Source of the DNA: Nakamurella panacisegetis
GTDB taxonomy: Bacteria > Actinomycetota > Actinomycetes > Mycobacteriales > Nakamurellaceae
Length of the DNA: 64,000 nucleotides
Direction of reading: 5' to 3'
Assembly: GCF_900104535.1 (NCBI RefSeq)
Contig: NZ_LT629710.1
Coordinates: 4,809,501-4,873,500 of the forward strand
The position numbers and the translations under genes were made by a program. The first letter of the stretch is position 1. Each line of letters starts with the position of its first letter. Below the pieces are notes generated by a model. The model made no database searches. It was given only the letters and a program-made list of their open reading frames with translations, and had not been told where the DNA came from. This document shows positions 15,583 through 25,660 of the stretch, piece by piece.

Positions 15583-16830
15583 TCAGCTCACCAACCGCCG
15601 ATGCCGTCCGACCGCCTGGGCATCGGTCAGCAACGAGACCTGATCGATGACCACCCGCAGCCGGGCCGCGTCTCCGGAAGCCTGACGGTAGAGATGGCGG
15701 AACAGCGGATCCAGCGCCTCGGTGCCGCGCTCGGCCATCACGTGCACCAACTCGGTCAGCATCTCCTGCTCGCGCACCTGGATCGCCCGGCGGGCCGGAT
15801 CGGCCATCACGTACCGCAGGGCCATCGCCTTCAGCAACGCCACCTCGGCCCGCAGCAACCGGGGAACGACCAGGTCGGTGTCATAGCGGTGCAACGGATC
15901 CGGACCGGACGCAGCCCGGGTGGCGGCCACCGCCCCGGTGACGAAACGCCCGGTCAGTTCGCTGGTGACGGTCTTGAGCGCGGCCCCCGCGGCCGGCCCG
16001 TCGACCGCCAACCCGGCGGCCACCGCCGGTAGGGCGAGCAGTTCGGTCAGCACCAGCTCCAGGTCGTCCGGCGTCTCCCCGGAGTACGCCGACGCGGCCT
16101 GGGCGACCGCGGACCGTTCGTCCGACTCGGCCAGCCGATTCAGATCGATCCGCCCGGAACCGACGCCGTCCTCGACGTCGTGGACGGAATAGGCGACGTC
16201 GTCGGCCCAGTCCATCACCTGCGCCTCCAGACAGCGCGCCCCGGCCGCGACGTCCGGTCGGATCCAGGCGAAGACGTCCGCGTCGTCGGCATACAGCCCG
16301 AACTTGCCGCCGTCCGCGGGTCGCGGCCACGGATACTTGATGACGGCGTCCAGCGAGGCCCGGGTGAGGTTCAGCCCGACCGGCCGGCCGTCGGCGTTGA
16401 GCACTTTCTGTTCGAGCCGGGTCAGCAGGCGCAGGTTCTGCGCGTTGGCCTCGAAGCCACCGGCCGCCCCGCCGGCGGCATCGAGCGCGGCCTCGCCGTT
16501 GTGCCCGAACGGCGGATGCCCGATGTCGTGGGCCAACCCGGCCAGGTCGACCAGATCGGCGTCGCAGCCGAGCTTCTCGCCGATGTCGCGGGCGATCTGC
16601 GCCACCTCGAGGGAGTGGGTCAACCGGGTCCGGGGGACATCATCCTCGTCCGGAGCGACGACTTGGGTCTTGCCGGCCAGCCGGCGGAAGGACGCCGAGT
16701 GCAACACCCGGGCCCGGTCGCGGGCGAACGGGCGGCGAGCGGCGTACTCGACCGCCTCGGGCAGGCCGGCCGTCTTGCCCGGCTCCTCGACGTACCGCTC
16801 GATGTCGGAGTCCGAGTACTCGGCGGCCAT
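15583..16830 (-). CDS. dgt: Deoxyguanosinetriphosphate triphosphohydrolase-like protein
   Basis: This 415-residue HD-domain enzyme should remove triphosphate from dGTP or other dNTPs, helping control nucleotide pools. Metal ligands of the HD domain are visible: RTRLTHSLEV with His72, and AHDIGHPPFGHNGEAAL with His101 and Asp102. The RVLHSASFRRLAGKTQV segment is the family's N-terminal signature. ATG 16830 overlaps the upstream YdcF-like stop (TGATG); a GTG one codon earlier is the alternative. It lies upstream of dnaG on the same strand. Confidence 0.93.
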   Translation of the reverse strand: MAAEYSDSDIERYVEEPGKTAGLPEAVEYAARRPFARDRARVLHSASFRRLAGKTQVVAPDEDDVPRTRLTHSLEVAQIARDIGEKLGCDADLVDLAGLAHDIGHPPFGHNGEAALDAAGGAAGGFEANAQNLRLLTRLEQKVLNADGRPVGLNLTRASLDAVIKYPWPRPADGGKFGLYADDADVFAWIRPDVAAGARCLEAQVMDWADDVAYSVHDVEDGVGSGRIDLNRLAESDERSAVAQAASAYSGETPDDLELVLTELLALPAVAAGLAVDGPAAGAALKTVTSELTGRFVTGAVAATRAASGPDPLHRYDTDLVVPRLLRAEVALLKAMALRYVMADPARRAIQVREQEMLTELVHVMAERGTEALDPLFRHLYRQASGDAARLRVVIDQVSLLTDAQAVGRHRRLVS

Positions 16831-17543
16831 CACAACACCGCCGACCCGGCGCCCGACGATCCACCGGTGAGCAGGTAGAACAGCGTGCCCAGCGTTTCCC
16901 GCTGCACGTATCGGCCCTCGACGCCGGCAGTGGCGGCCGGGCCGGTGGACACCGAGGACACCTGTACCGCCAGTCCCAGATCACGGGCGATGAGCCGGGA
17001 ACGTTCGGCGTGCCACGGATCGGTCACCAGCACCACCGACGTCCAACCCCGCCGGGTCAGCAGCGCGTCGGCGGCCCGCAACGACACCAGGGTGTCGTTG
17101 CCGGTCCCGACCGCGACCAGGGCCGACGGGGGGATACCGGCTTCGGCCAGATAGACCTGGCCGGCCTCCCCCTCGGTGACTCGATCGCCGGTCTGGCCGC
17201 CGCCGATGGTCAGGATGTGGGAGGCCACCCCGGCTCGGTACAGCGCGGCCGCATGGTCCAGGCGGGCGGCGAAGACGTCGGACGGGCGCCCGTTGTACTG
17301 GGCGGCGCCGAGGACGACGATCGCGTCGGCGTGCCCCCGCTGATCGACGTGAGCGGTCTGCACGATGCGGATCACCACCCCGGCCACGATCAGCGCGGCG
17401 ACAAGCAGGGTCCCGGCCAGATAGCGGCCAACCCCACGGAGCACGCGCACGCCCGCTGCCTCACCCTCGTCGTGCACCGATCGGCGCCGGAATCCGAACG
17501 GGTACGTCCGGACCTCCCGATCATGCCAGCCGGCGGCTCCCAC
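16830..17543 (-). CDS. YdcF/ElyC/SanA-family (DUF218) membrane protein
   Basis: A 237-residue protein with one transmembrane segment at about 40-60 and a DUF218 domain after it: AIVVLGAAQYNGRPS, LTIGGGQTGD, then LVTDPWHAERSRLIA. Related proteins (SanA, ElyC) affect envelope integrity and peptidoglycan precursor metabolism, but their chemistry is unsettled. The stop overlaps the dgt start, so it is the first gene of a dgt-dnaG unit. The exact start is uncertain; later in-frame GTG codons are possible. Confidence 0.85.
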   Translation of the reverse strand: MGAAGWHDREVRTYPFGFRRRSVHDEGEAAGVRVLRGVGRYLAGTLLVAALIVAGVVIRIVQTAHVDQRGHADAIVVLGAAQYNGRPSDVFAARLDHAAALYRAGVASHILTIGGGQTGDRVTEGEAGQVYLAEAGIPPSALVAVGTGNDTLVSLRAADALLTRRGWTSVVLVTDPWHAERSRLIARDLGLAVQVSSVSTGPAATAGVEGRYVQRETLGTLFYLLTGGSSGAGSAVL

Positions 17544-17728
17544 TCCGTGCGGCCCGGCGGGGCGCTACAGCCAGCCGCGCTCGGTGACGATCCGGACTGC
17601 CTCGGCCCTAAGTCTTCCTGATCCTGGACGACAGATGGTTGCGGACGGCCCGCCCGGCCAGTGCAGGCACCCGGCGATCTCGGCCACCGGCGTTGGCCGG
17701 GTTCACGGGACCCGGTTACCGTCAGCGG

Positions 17729-19315
17729 ATGAGATCACGGTGGCGGCACGCGGCTGCCGTCACGGCGGTGGCCGCCGTCCTGGCCGGGTGCACCGCCTCC
17801 ATCGCCGGCACGGCTGGGCTCGGCCCCGTCGTTCCGACCGCGGCGCTCCCGAGTCCGACGCCGGGACCGGCCGGCATCACCACCCCCTCGGGTCGGCCTG
17901 GCGTACCGTCCTCCAGCGCGCGGGCCCCCGGTTCGACCACGGAATCGACGGTCAGCCCGGACGGTGCGGTAGGCAGCGTCGGCATCGGCGATCCCTACTA
18001 CCCGCGGTCGGGCAATGGAGGGTACGAGGTCGATCACTACGACATCGACCTGACCTACGACCCCGCCCGCAACGCGCTCACCGCCGTCACCACGGTTTCC
18101 GCGACGGTGACCGCCGGCGGCAAGTTGGGCCGGTTCAACCTCGACCTGCAGCCGCAGATGCAGGTCGCCTCGGTGACGGTCGACACCGTCGCCGCCGGTT
18201 TCACGCACTCGGGCGCCGAGCTCACCGTCACCCCGCGGGTCGGCCTGGCCCCGGGCCGCAGGATCACCGTCGTCGTGACGTATTCCGGGGCACCGGCCGC
18301 CATCGGCGGCGGCACAGCGGGGATGGGTGACGGCGGCTGGTACCGCACCCCGTCCGGCGGTGCCGTCGCAATCGGTGAACCGTATTCCGGATCGGCCTGG
18401 TACCCGGTCAACGAACACCCGTCGGACACGGCCACCTACCGGGTGACGGCAACCGTCCCGCAGAAGTGGTCCGTCATCTCCAACGGCGTCGCCCAGACGA
18501 CTGGGCTCCCGGCGCCGTCCGGCGGGTCAAAGGTCTTCCGGTGGGCCCAGAACGAGCCGATCACCAGCTACGAGTCGACCATCTACATCGACACCTTCAG
18601 CACGGTGACCGGCACCACCGCGGACGGCAAGCCGATCGTGTCGGTGTTCGCCCCGGGCGACAGCGCCAAGGACCGCGGGCTGGCCGCTCAGACGGCGAAG
18701 ATCCTGCAGGTCCTCAGCAGTCATTTCGGGACCTACCCGTTCGATGCGGCCGGTGGGATCTACACCAACCAGGAGTTGAGCTTCGCCCTGGAAACGGCGA
18801 CCCGTCCGGTCTACGCGAACTGGGTCGACCTGGACACGGTGGTGCACGAGCTGACCCATCAGTGGTTCGGCGACGATGTGGTGATCAAACGCTGGGCCGA
18901 CATCTGCCTCAACGAGTGCTTCGCCTCGTACGGACCCTGGCTGTGGCACCAGGACGTGGATCATGCGGATCTGGACGCGGAGTGGGTGGCCGAGATGGCC
19001 AAGTACGCCGGCGACGCGTCGTTCTGGGCCTCGCCGTTGGTCGACATGGGCGCGGGCAACGAGTTCACCTCGGTCTACTCCCGCGGGCCCCTGGCCATCC
19101 ACGCGTTGCGGAAACAGATGGGCGAGAAGGCTTTCGCCGCCTTGCTCAAGGGCTGGCCGGCCACCTTCGGCGGTCGCGCGGCCTCGTTCGACGATCTGGT
19201 CGCCTACGCCGGCCGGCTGTCCGGGCAGAACCTCACCGGGTTCATGAACGCCTGGTTCCGCGGCACCGTCGTCCCGCCGGCCCGATACCTGCACCCCGGC
19301 GGCATCGGCAAGTAG
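17729..19315 (+). CDS. M1-family zinc aminopeptidase lipoprotein
   Basis: A 528-residue metallopeptidase anchored to the outer face of the membrane. ATG 17729 is chosen because TACCGT lies 6 bases upstream (leaderless pattern) and the signal peptide then begins at once, ending in lipobox LAGC with Cys21. Gluzincin motifs are intact: HELTHQWF with zinc ligands His373 and His377 and catalytic Glu374, and the third ligand Glu396 in NECFASY. The exopeptidase motif normally written GAMEN is replaced by NQELSFALET, a variant that may alter peptide-end recognition. The gene stands alone, convergent with glyS, with a palindromic element between them. Confidence 0.9.
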   Translation: MRSRWRHAAAVTAVAAVLAGCTASIAGTAGLGPVVPTAALPSPTPGPAGITTPSGRPGVPSSSARAPGSTTESTVSPDGAVGSVGIGDPYYPRSGNGGYEVDHYDIDLTYDPARNALTAVTTVSATVTAGGKLGRFNLDLQPQMQVASVTVDTVAAGFTHSGAELTVTPRVGLAPGRRITVVVTYSGAPAAIGGGTAGMGDGGWYRTPSGGAVAIGEPYSGSAWYPVNEHPSDTATYRVTATVPQKWSVISNGVAQTTGLPAPSGGSKVFRWAQNEPITSYESTIYIDTFSTVTGTTADGKPIVSVFAPGDSAKDRGLAAQTAKILQVLSSHFGTYPFDAAGGIYTNQELSFALETATRPVYANWVDLDTVVHELTHQWFGDDVVIKRWADICLNECFASYGPWLWHQDVDHADLDAEWVAEMAKYAGDASFWASPLVDMGAGNEFTSVYSRGPLAIHALRKQMGEKAFAALLKGWPATFGGRAASFDDLVAYAGRLSGQNLTGFMNAWFRGTVVPPARYLHPGGIGK

Positions 19316-19330
19316 CCCCCGCTTCGGCTG

Positions 19331-19462
19331 CCCTTCCGCGCAGAGGCCGCCCTTCCGCGCATACATAACTGCCGGGCGCATACGCCACGGCCCAAATCCC
19401 GGCATTTCGACGCCATCTTGGGCAGTTGCATCAGCGCCGGGAACTTCGGTATGCGCGGAAGG
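19331..19462. repeat. Intergenic palindromic element, copy A
   Basis: CCTTCCGCGCATAC (19351-19364) is perfectly repeated in inverse at 19449-19462, with further nested inverted pairs AACTGCC (19367-19373)/GGCAGTT (19421-19427) and GCCCAA (19390-19395)/TTGGGC (19418-19423). A direct copy of CCCTTCCGCGCA sits at 19331-19342. It shares the half-element patterns GCGCA-N6-ACTGCC and GGGCAGTT-N6-GCGCCGGG with copy C at 55907-55989. It lies in a convergent gap. Confidence 0.75.
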
Positions 19463-19484
19463 TCAGCCGCACGAGCAAAAGGGG

Positions 19485-19520
19485 CGGCGGTGCAGGCTCG
19501 ACCAAGAGCCTGCACCGCCG
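19485..19520 (-). terminator. Terminator of glyS
   Basis: A perfect 15-bp stem (CGGCGGTGCAGGCTC at 19485-19499 and complement at 19506-19520) with a 6-base loop, 14 bases after the glyS stop. On the minus strand it is followed by CCCCTTTTG. Confidence 0.85.
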
Positions 19521-19534
19521 ACGATGTTCGTCGA

Positions 19535-20926
19535 TCAGGCGCCGACGAGCCGGGCCCCGAGGTAGGACTGCACCTGGTCCAGCGCGATCCGCTCCTGCGT
19601 CATGGTGTCCCGCTCGCGGATCGTCACCGCCTGGTCCTCTGCGGTGTCGAAATCGACGGTGATGCAGAACGGAGTGCCGATCTCGTCCTGGCGACGGTAG
19701 CGGCGGCCGATCTGACCGGCGTCGTCGAACTCGACGTTCCACGACTTCCGCAGCTCGGTCGCCAGGTCGCGAGCGACCGGCGACAGATCGGCGTTGCGGG
19801 ACAACGGGAGGACGGCGGCCTTCACCGGCGCGAGCCGCGGGTCGAGCTTGAGGACCACCCGCTTGTCGATGCCGCCCTTGGTGTTGGGCGCCTCGTCCTC
19901 GGTGTAGGCCTCCAGCAGGAACGCCATCATCGGGCGGCCGACGCCGGCCGCCGGTTCGATCACGTACGGGGTCCACCGCTCCCCCGACTCCTGGTCGAAG
20001 TACGACAGGTCGGTGCCGGAGTGTTCCGAATGCGTCTTCAGGTCGAAATCGGTGCGGTTGGCGATGCCTTCCAGCTCACCCCACTCGCTGCCCTGGAAAT
20101 GGAAGCGGTACTCGATGTCCACGGTGCGCTTGGAGTAGTGCGACAACTTCTCGTGAGGGTGGTCGAAGTGCCGCAGGTTCTCCCGTGCGATGCCGAGGTC
20201 GACGTACCAGTCGGTGCGCCGATCGATCCAGTACTGGTGCCATTCCTCGTCCGTGCCCGGCTTGACGAAGAACTCCATCTCCATCTGCTCGAACTCGCGG
20301 GTGCGGAAGATGAAGTTCCCGGGCGTGATCTCGTTGCGGAACGACTTGCCGATCTGCCCGATGCCGAACGGCGGCTTCTTCCGGGCCGACCCGGCGACGT
20401 TGTTGTAGTTCACGAAGATGCCCTGGGCGGTCTCCGGGCGCAGGTAGTGCAGGCCGGACTCGTCCTCGACCGGCCCGAGGAACGTCTTGAGCAGGCCGCT
20501 GAACTCCTTGGGCTCGGTCCACTGGCCACGGGTCCCGCAGTTGGCGCACACGATGTCGGCCATGCCGTTCTCCGGCGCGCGCCCCTTCTTCTCCTCGTAC
20601 TCCTCCAGCAGATGATCCTGCCGGTACCGCTTGTGACAGTTGGTGCACTCGGTCAACGGATCGGAGAACGTCGCGACGTGACCGGAGGCGACCCAGACCT
20701 GGCGCGGCAGGATGACCGACGAGTCGAGGCCGACCACATCCTCGCGGGCCCGGACCATCTGGTTCCACCACTGCCGCTTGATGTTGTCCTTGAGCTCGAC
20801 CCCCAGCGGGCCGTAGTCCCACGCCGACTTGGTGCCGCCGTAGATCTCCCCGGAGGCGTAAACGAATCCGCGCCGCTTGGCGAGGGAGACGATGGCATCG
20901 ATCTTGGCGTCGCTTTTGGCTGCCAC
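19535..20926 (-). CDS. glyS: Glycyl-tRNA synthetase, single-chain (dimeric) class II type
   Basis: A 463-residue enzyme that charges tRNA-Gly. GTG 20926 was chosen because AGGAG lies 8 bases before it and the conserved N terminus ([20 protein letters not shown]) follows at once; the open frame extends 75 codons upstream without support. It has the alpha2-type layout: N-terminal catalytic core with [15 protein letters not shown], motif 2 region [20 protein letters not shown], and a C-terminal anticodon-binding domain ending near residue 463. Cysteines in ECTNCHKR and VCANCG probably form a small insertion zinc site. I see no T-box-like leader upstream. Confidence 0.96.
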   Translation of the reverse strand: MAAKSDAKIDAIVSLAKRRGFVYASGEIYGGTKSAWDYGPLGVELKDNIKRQWWNQMVRAREDVVGLDSSVILPRQVWVASGHVATFSDPLTECTNCHKRYRQDHLLEEYEEKKGRAPENGMADIVCANCGTRGQWTEPKEFSGLLKTFLGPVEDESGLHYLRPETAQGIFVNYNNVAGSARKKPPFGIGQIGKSFRNEITPGNFIFRTREFEQMEMEFFVKPGTDEEWHQYWIDRRTDWYVDLGIARENLRHFDHPHEKLSHYSKRTVDIEYRFHFQGSEWGELEGIANRTDFDLKTHSEHSGTDLSYFDQESGERWTPYVIEPAAGVGRPMMAFLLEAYTEDEAPNTKGGIDKRVVLKLDPRLAPVKAAVLPLSRNADLSPVARDLATELRKSWNVEFDDAGQIGRRYRRQDEIGTPFCITVDFDTAEDQAVTIRERDTMTQERIALDQVQSYLGARLVGA

Positions 20927-21077
20927 AGCAGTCACTCCTGTTGGTTCTGTTCCCGGCCGCACCGGACGGTCGGCAGCCGGGGTTGGACCGCGACGGTGGC
21001 TTCCGGCGCGGCGTTTCTCTTGTGGAGAGACTAACGATCCCCCGCCATCGGCTTGACCACCCGTGGCCGGGCTCCGG

Positions 21078-21419
21078 TCAGCGGCCGGGCTCGGGAACGG
21101 TGGGTTCGGACACGACGACCGTGCCGTCCAGGGCCGCGAACAACACCTCACTGACCTCGGTGTTCTGTGGTTCGGCGGTGGACAGCCACGGGATCACCGT
21201 CATCCGTATCGGCCACGGGGCGAGCGCCCGACGGTAGGACGCCGCCGACTCGAACTCGGCGACCAGGACGAACCTCTCCGCCGACTCGGTCGAGTGGGCG
21301 AAGTGCAGGCGCAGGCAGTCAGGTGACGCGGCCAGCAGGGCCAGCGGCTCGACGGCCTCCGGCGGGATCTGAACCGAGTCGGATCCCTGGACCCGGAAGT
21401 GCGCAACCAGTACGAACAT
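21078..21419 (-). CDS. Antibiotic biosynthesis monooxygenase (ABM)-fold protein
   Basis: A 113-residue protein with the ABM ferredoxin-like fold pattern: [10 protein letters not shown] as first strand, a helix with [11 protein letters not shown], and [19 protein letters not shown]. Such proteins include small monooxygenases and haem-related enzymes, but many are uncharacterised, and no specific role is assigned. It lies between sbcC and glyS on the same strand, 40 bp after the sbcC stop, so it may be read from the sbcDC transcript. Confidence 0.7.
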   Translation of the reverse strand: MFVLVAHFRVQGSDSVQIPPEAVEPLALLAASPDCLRLHFAHSTESAERFVLVAEFESAASYRRALAPWPIRMTVIPWLSTAEPQNTEVSEVLFAALDGTVVVSEPTVPEPGR

Positions 21420-21459
21420 TCGCGTATCTTGCCCGACTGACGCGACCCGGACGCACCGA

Positions 21460-24426
21460 TCAGCCGGTGGACATCTCCAGTTCGGAGCCGGCCGGAGTGC
21501 GCCGGATCCGCAAGCGGGACGGGATCCGTTGACGTAGTTCGTCCACGTGGGACACCAGGCCGACCGTGCGACCTCCGGCCCGCAACTCGTCCAGGGTGCC
21601 CATCACCATGTCCAGGGTGTCGGCATCGAGGCTGCCGAACCCCTCGTCGATGAACATGGTGTCCAGCTGCCGGCCGCCGGCTTCGGCCGCTACCACGTCG
21701 GCCAGGCCGAGGGCGAGGGCGAGTGATGCCAGGAAGGACTCGCCGCCGGAGAGCGTCTTCGCCGGCCGGACAAGACCGGAGAAGGCGTCGAAGATATCCA
21801 GGCCGAGACCTCCTGACCGGCCGCGGGATTCCTTCTCCTGGGACTGGACGAACGTGTACCGGCCGCTGGACATCGCCGAGAGCCGCTGTCCGGCCGACAG
21901 AGCGACCTGCGCGAGCTTGGCGGCCAACACATAGGTCCGGAGCGACATGGAGCGGCTGTTCTGCCCCTTACCCAGGATCACGTCGGTCAGCGCCGACAAC
22001 TCGGCGTCGGCCCGGAGCACCGGCTCCAGGGCGCGCTGCGCGGCCTGCAGACGCCGAGCGGCCACGGCGACCTGGTCGCGCCGGGCCGCACACGATGCGG
22101 CGGCGGCGACGGCGCGCTCGGCCCGGGAGCGCGCCGCCTCGACGTCCGTCTCGGCCTGGGTGACATCGGGAACGACGGCCGGGTCGACGCCGGCCAAGTC
22201 CGGATCAGCCAGCAGAGCGGTGACCACCGTCAGTTCGTCCTCGGCCGCTCGCAGGCGCTCGCCGAGTTCGCTCCGGTCAACGCCGGCCGCCTGCCGAGCC
22301 GCCTCCAGGTCGGGAAACGGCGAGGCCGTGATCACGTCGGACATGACGGTCGCCGCCTCGGCGTGACTGAGCTCCGCCGCGTCCAGCTTCTCGATGGCAG
22401 CGGCCAGGCGATCGAACGCGGAGGCCAGCTCCAACAGGTGATTGCGCCGGGTCCCGACATCCGGGTATCCGGCCCGGCCCTGGGCCAGCCGGGCCGCCCG
22501 ATCGGCCACCGTCGCCTGCAGCAACTCGACCTCGGCGAGGGCGGTCGACTGGCGATCGGCCAGTTCGGCCCGTTCGTCCGCGATCGCGTCCACTTCCGTC
22601 CGGACCGCGGCCAGGGCGGCTTCGGCCGGCGCCAGATCGGCCGCGCGGTCGGTGACCGCCGCGACCAGCGCCGAGACGTCGTCCCATTCGAGTTCGGCCT
22701 GTGCGAGGGTGAGCCCGCGGGCCGCCGCCCGGGCCTCCGCGACGGCCAGGGATGCCGACTCGCGCTGCTTCGCGGCTCGTTCACGGGCCGCGAAGGCCAC
22801 ACGCTCGGCCCGCTCGGCGTCCGTGATCTGCGACTTGGTGACGGCACCGACCGCGGAGACCGCCACCCGCGGATGTTCGGTCGACCCGCACACCGGGCAC
22901 CCACACCCGGGATCCAGACCAAGCGCGAGCTCCGCCGCCATGCCGGCGATCCGGAGTTCCACCAGCTCCTGTCGACGGTCGACCGCCCGCTGGTGCGCAT
23001 CGACGGCGGCCGCGGCGACGGCGACGGCCTGCTCGTTCTCCGCCACGCGGACCGGAACCAGCCGGGCGGCCGAGCGCACCGCTGCCGCGTCCTGCTGCCG
23101 CTCGCCCAGTACGGCCAGCTCACGAGCGGCGTCACGGGCGGCGTCCAGCCGGACCGAGGCCCGTTCGACCAGCGCCGGCAGCTGGGCCAACCGCTCGTCC
23201 AGAACCCCTAGTCGACGGCCGACCTGACGAGCCGTGGCCGACGCCGCAGCCAGGGCCGTCTCGTCCCGGTCCTGGTCGCGCGCCTGCACCAGCAGTCCGG
23301 CCAGGGCGCCGGCCGTCTCGCGACCGGCCGCGCTCATGGCACGCAGGTCCCGTGCCACCTTCGGCACGTCCTCGTCCGGTGCGACCAGCCGTTCCGCGTT
23401 TGCGCGCAGACGGTCGACCGCCGTGTGCTGTTCCTGCGACCGACGGTGCAGTCGCGCGGCCGCGTCCGCCGCGGCCACCACCGGCTGGGCGTCGGCGTGG
23501 GCGGTGAGCGCCCGCCGCCAGTTCACGCGGTCCAACGCGCCCCGGTCGAGTTCCCGCTGCCGCCGCTGCAGTTCGCGCAGCCGGCTCACCCGGTCGGCCA
23601 AGGTCCGGACCTGCACGAGGCACACCTCGGCGGCGGATCGGGCGAGGCCGGCGTCGGCCGCGTCCTCCTCGGCCAGGGCGGCCCGGTCGGCCAGACGGTC
23701 CCGGATGTCGGCCAGCCACCCGGACGACAGCTCCTCGTCGACCACCGGCACGCCGGCCGCCTCGGCCACCCGTGCGGTCAGCTGACCGAGGATCACCTTC
23801 TGGTCCCGGACCGAGTTCGCCGAGTCCCGGCGAGCCGCGGCGAACCAGTCCTCGATGGTGCCGAACCGGCCCGTGTCGAACAGCCGCTCGAGCAGCACCT
23901 CACGTTCGGCGGTGTCGGACCGGAGGAACTTCGCGAACTCGCCCTGCGGCAGCAACACGACCTGGAAGAACTGATCGGCCGACATGCCGAGCAGGTCGAT
24001 CACCGTCTGGCCGACCTCCTCCGCCCTGGTCAGGCCGTCGGCCTTCGCCCCTTCCGGAGGCACATCCAGCCAGCGGAGCGCCACCTTATGCTTCTCCTCC
24101 GTGGTGCCCACTCCCCTGGCCTTGGGCCGCAGGTAACTGGGGCTGCGGACGATCTCCACCCGGTGGCCGCCGAGGGTCGCCTCCAACCGGACGAAGGTCT
24201 TCCGGGCTGCGTCGGCTCGGTCGCAACGAAGCCGCTTGGCGTCGTTGCGGGCCCCCGGGACCCGCCCGTACAGGGCGAACGCGATCGCGTCGAGCAAAGT
24301 CGTCTTGCCGGCGCCGGTGTCGCCGTGCAGGAGGAACAATCCGTCGGCGCCCAGCTCGTCGAGATCGATGTCGATCTCGGCGGCGAACGGCCCGAACGCC
24401 GACAGGGCCAACCGATGGAGCCTCAT
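21460..24426 (-). CDS. sbcC: Nuclease SbcCD subunit C (SMC-like ATPase)
   Basis: A 988-residue ATPase that partners SbcD to open and cut DNA hairpins and ends. ATG 24426 overlaps the sbcD stop by four bases and begins MRLHRLALSAFGPF, the family start. Walker A is GDTGAGKTT at 35-43, the zinc hook CPVC is near residue 511 flanked by long coiled coils, the signature is KTLSGGESFLASLALALG, and Walker B is FIDEGFGSLD. Length is usual for the family. The two genes form an operon with sbcD first. Confidence 0.96.
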   Translation of the reverse strand: MRLHRLALSAFGPFAAEIDIDLDELGADGLFLLHGDTGAGKTTLLDAIAFALYGRVPGARNDAKRLRCDRADAARKTFVRLEATLGGHRVEIVRSPSYLRPKARGVGTTEEKHKVALRWLDVPPEGAKADGLTRAEEVGQTVIDLLGMSADQFFQVVLLPQGEFAKFLRSDTAEREVLLERLFDTGRFGTIEDWFAAARRDSANSVRDQKVILGQLTARVAEAAGVPVVDEELSSGWLADIRDRLADRAALAEEDAADAGLARSAAEVCLVQVRTLADRVSRLRELQRRQRELDRGALDRVNWRRALTAHADAQPVVAAADAAARLHRRSQEQHTAVDRLRANAERLVAPDEDVPKVARDLRAMSAAGRETAGALAGLLVQARDQDRDETALAAASATARQVGRRLGVLDERLAQLPALVERASVRLDAARDAARELAVLGERQQDAAAVRSAARLVPVRVAENEQAVAVAAAAVDAHQRAVDRRQELVELRIAGMAAELALGLDPGCGCPVCGSTEHPRVAVSAVGAVTKSQITDAERAERVAFAARERAAKQRESASLAVAEARAAARGLTLAQAELEWDDVSALVAAVTDRAADLAPAEAALAAVRTEVDAIADERAELADRQSTALAEVELLQATVADRAARLAQGRAGYPDVGTRRNHLLELASAFDRLAAAIEKLDAAELSHAEAATVMSDVITASPFPDLEAARQAAGVDRSELGERLRAAEDELTVVTALLADPDLAGVDPAVVPDVTQAETDVEAARSRAERAVAAAASCAARRDQVAVAARRLQAAQRALEPVLRADAELSALTDVILGKGQNSRSMSLRTYVLAAKLAQVALSAGQRLSAMSSGRYTFVQSQEKESRGRSGGLGLDIFDAFSGLVRPAKTLSGGESFLASLALALGLADVVAAEAGGRQLDTMFIDEGFGSLDADTLDMVMGTLDELRAGGRTVGLVSHVDELRQRIPSRLRIRRTPAGSELEMSTG

Positions 24427-25568
24427 GCCACCACCTCGGCGATTCGTTCGGAGCTCAGCGCGGCGTCGATCAGCTGTGCCTCGGTGGGTGACGCCGCGCA
24501 TCCGCGGCAGTCGATCAGGAACTCGGCCAGGATCTCCGCGTCGGTGGGCGTGGACGACGCCGCCGGCCGGACGGGTCCGGGCCGGCGATCGCCGGCCGGT
24601 TCCCAGATGACCGTCAGGGCGTGCGGGAACCGCTCCCGCAGTCGCCGCATCGGCTCCAGCGGGCGGACCGGGTCGGTCAACACCACCGAGAGGTAGTGGT
24701 CGCCCAGGTCCGGGTGCTCGAGCAGCACGTCGGCCAGCCGCCCGCTGACCACGGCGAGCGGGCGCACCACGGGGAGCGGCAACCAGCGGTCGGTGATCGA
24801 GCCGTCGGCGGCCAGATCGACCAGCCAGACGCCCTTCTCGTGTCCGGCCTCGGTGAACGAGTACGGCAGCGGCGAGCCGGAGTAACGCAGGCGGGGCTCG
24901 ATCTGCTGCGCGCCGTGCAGGTGCCCCAGTGCGACGTAGTCGATGCCGGCGAACACATCGGACGTCACCGATTCCACGCCACCGACGGCGATCGACCGTT
25001 CCGACCCGCCGGCCCGGCCACCGACGACGAACGCGTGGGCGGCGACCACCGAACGGGTACCGGCCGGCCGAGCGGCGAGATCGGAGCGCACTCGGTCCAT
25101 CGCCGCCGAGACCACCGCCTGATGGCCGGGGCGGCCGTCCACGCCGAGCGGGATCCGCGCGAGCTCCGGTTCCAGGAACGGCAGCGCGTAGACCGCGACA
25201 TCACCGTCGGGGTGCGGGATCAGGACCGGATCGGCCAGCCGGGCGACCGACGTCCGCAGGTGCAGGCCACCGGCCGCCAGGAAATCGGAAAACGCACCCA
25301 GCCGGGGCGCCGAGTCGTGATTGCCCGACGAGACGACGATCACGGCACCGGCGTCGCGGATCCGGCGAAGGGCGCGGGTGGCCACCTGAACCGCCTCCGA
25401 TGACGGCACCGCGCGGTCGTACAGATCGCCGGCCACGATCACCACGTCGACCTGGTGCTGGGCGACCAGATCGGCCAGGGCGGACAGCACGGACTCCTGA
25501 TCCTCCAACAGGTCCTGCCCGTGGAAGGTCCGGCCGATGTGCCAGTCCGAGGTGTGCAGCAATCGCAT
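24423..25568 (-). CDS. sbcD: Nuclease SbcCD subunit D (exonuclease)
   Basis: A 381-residue calcineurin-like metallo-nuclease, homologous to Mre11. Metal-binding motifs are visible: HTSDWHIGR, GDLYDR, SSGNHDS and ALGHLHGAQ. ATG 25568 is preferred over an ATG three codons upstream because TACGGT lies 7 bases before it, a leaderless promoter pattern, and because the protein then starts MRLLHTSDWH as usual. It is coupled to sbcC by an ATGA overlap. Confidence 0.96.
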   Translation of the reverse strand: MRLLHTSDWHIGRTFHGQDLLEDQESVLSALADLVAQHQVDVVIVAGDLYDRAVPSSEAVQVATRALRRIRDAGAVIVVSSGNHDSAPRLGAFSDFLAAGGLHLRTSVARLADPVLIPHPDGDVAVYALPFLEPELARIPLGVDGRPGHQAVVSAAMDRVRSDLAARPAGTRSVVAAHAFVVGGRAGGSERSIAVGGVESVTSDVFAGIDYVALGHLHGAQQIEPRLRYSGSPLPYSFTEAGHEKGVWLVDLAADGSITDRWLPLPVVRPLAVVSGRLADVLLEHPDLGDHYLSVVLTDPVRPLEPMRRLRERFPHALTVIWEPAGDRRPGPVRPAASSTPTDAEILAEFLIDCRGCAASPTEAQLIDAALSSERIAEVVA

Positions 25569-25660
25569 GAAGATCACCGTAGGGGCGGGGACCGACAGTG
25601 CCCCGAAGGCCGGGCCGGGCCGGGGTCGGGCAGTTGGTCACAACCACCCGAACGACCAGC

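Noticed and set aside
12834-15650. A 938-codon plus-strand open frame across dnaG
   Set aside because: It is antisense to dnaG and two neighbours whose family motifs are complete.
20927-21077. T-box leader upstream of glyS
   Set aside because: No T-box consensus, specifier stem or antiterminator is visible in 151 bp.
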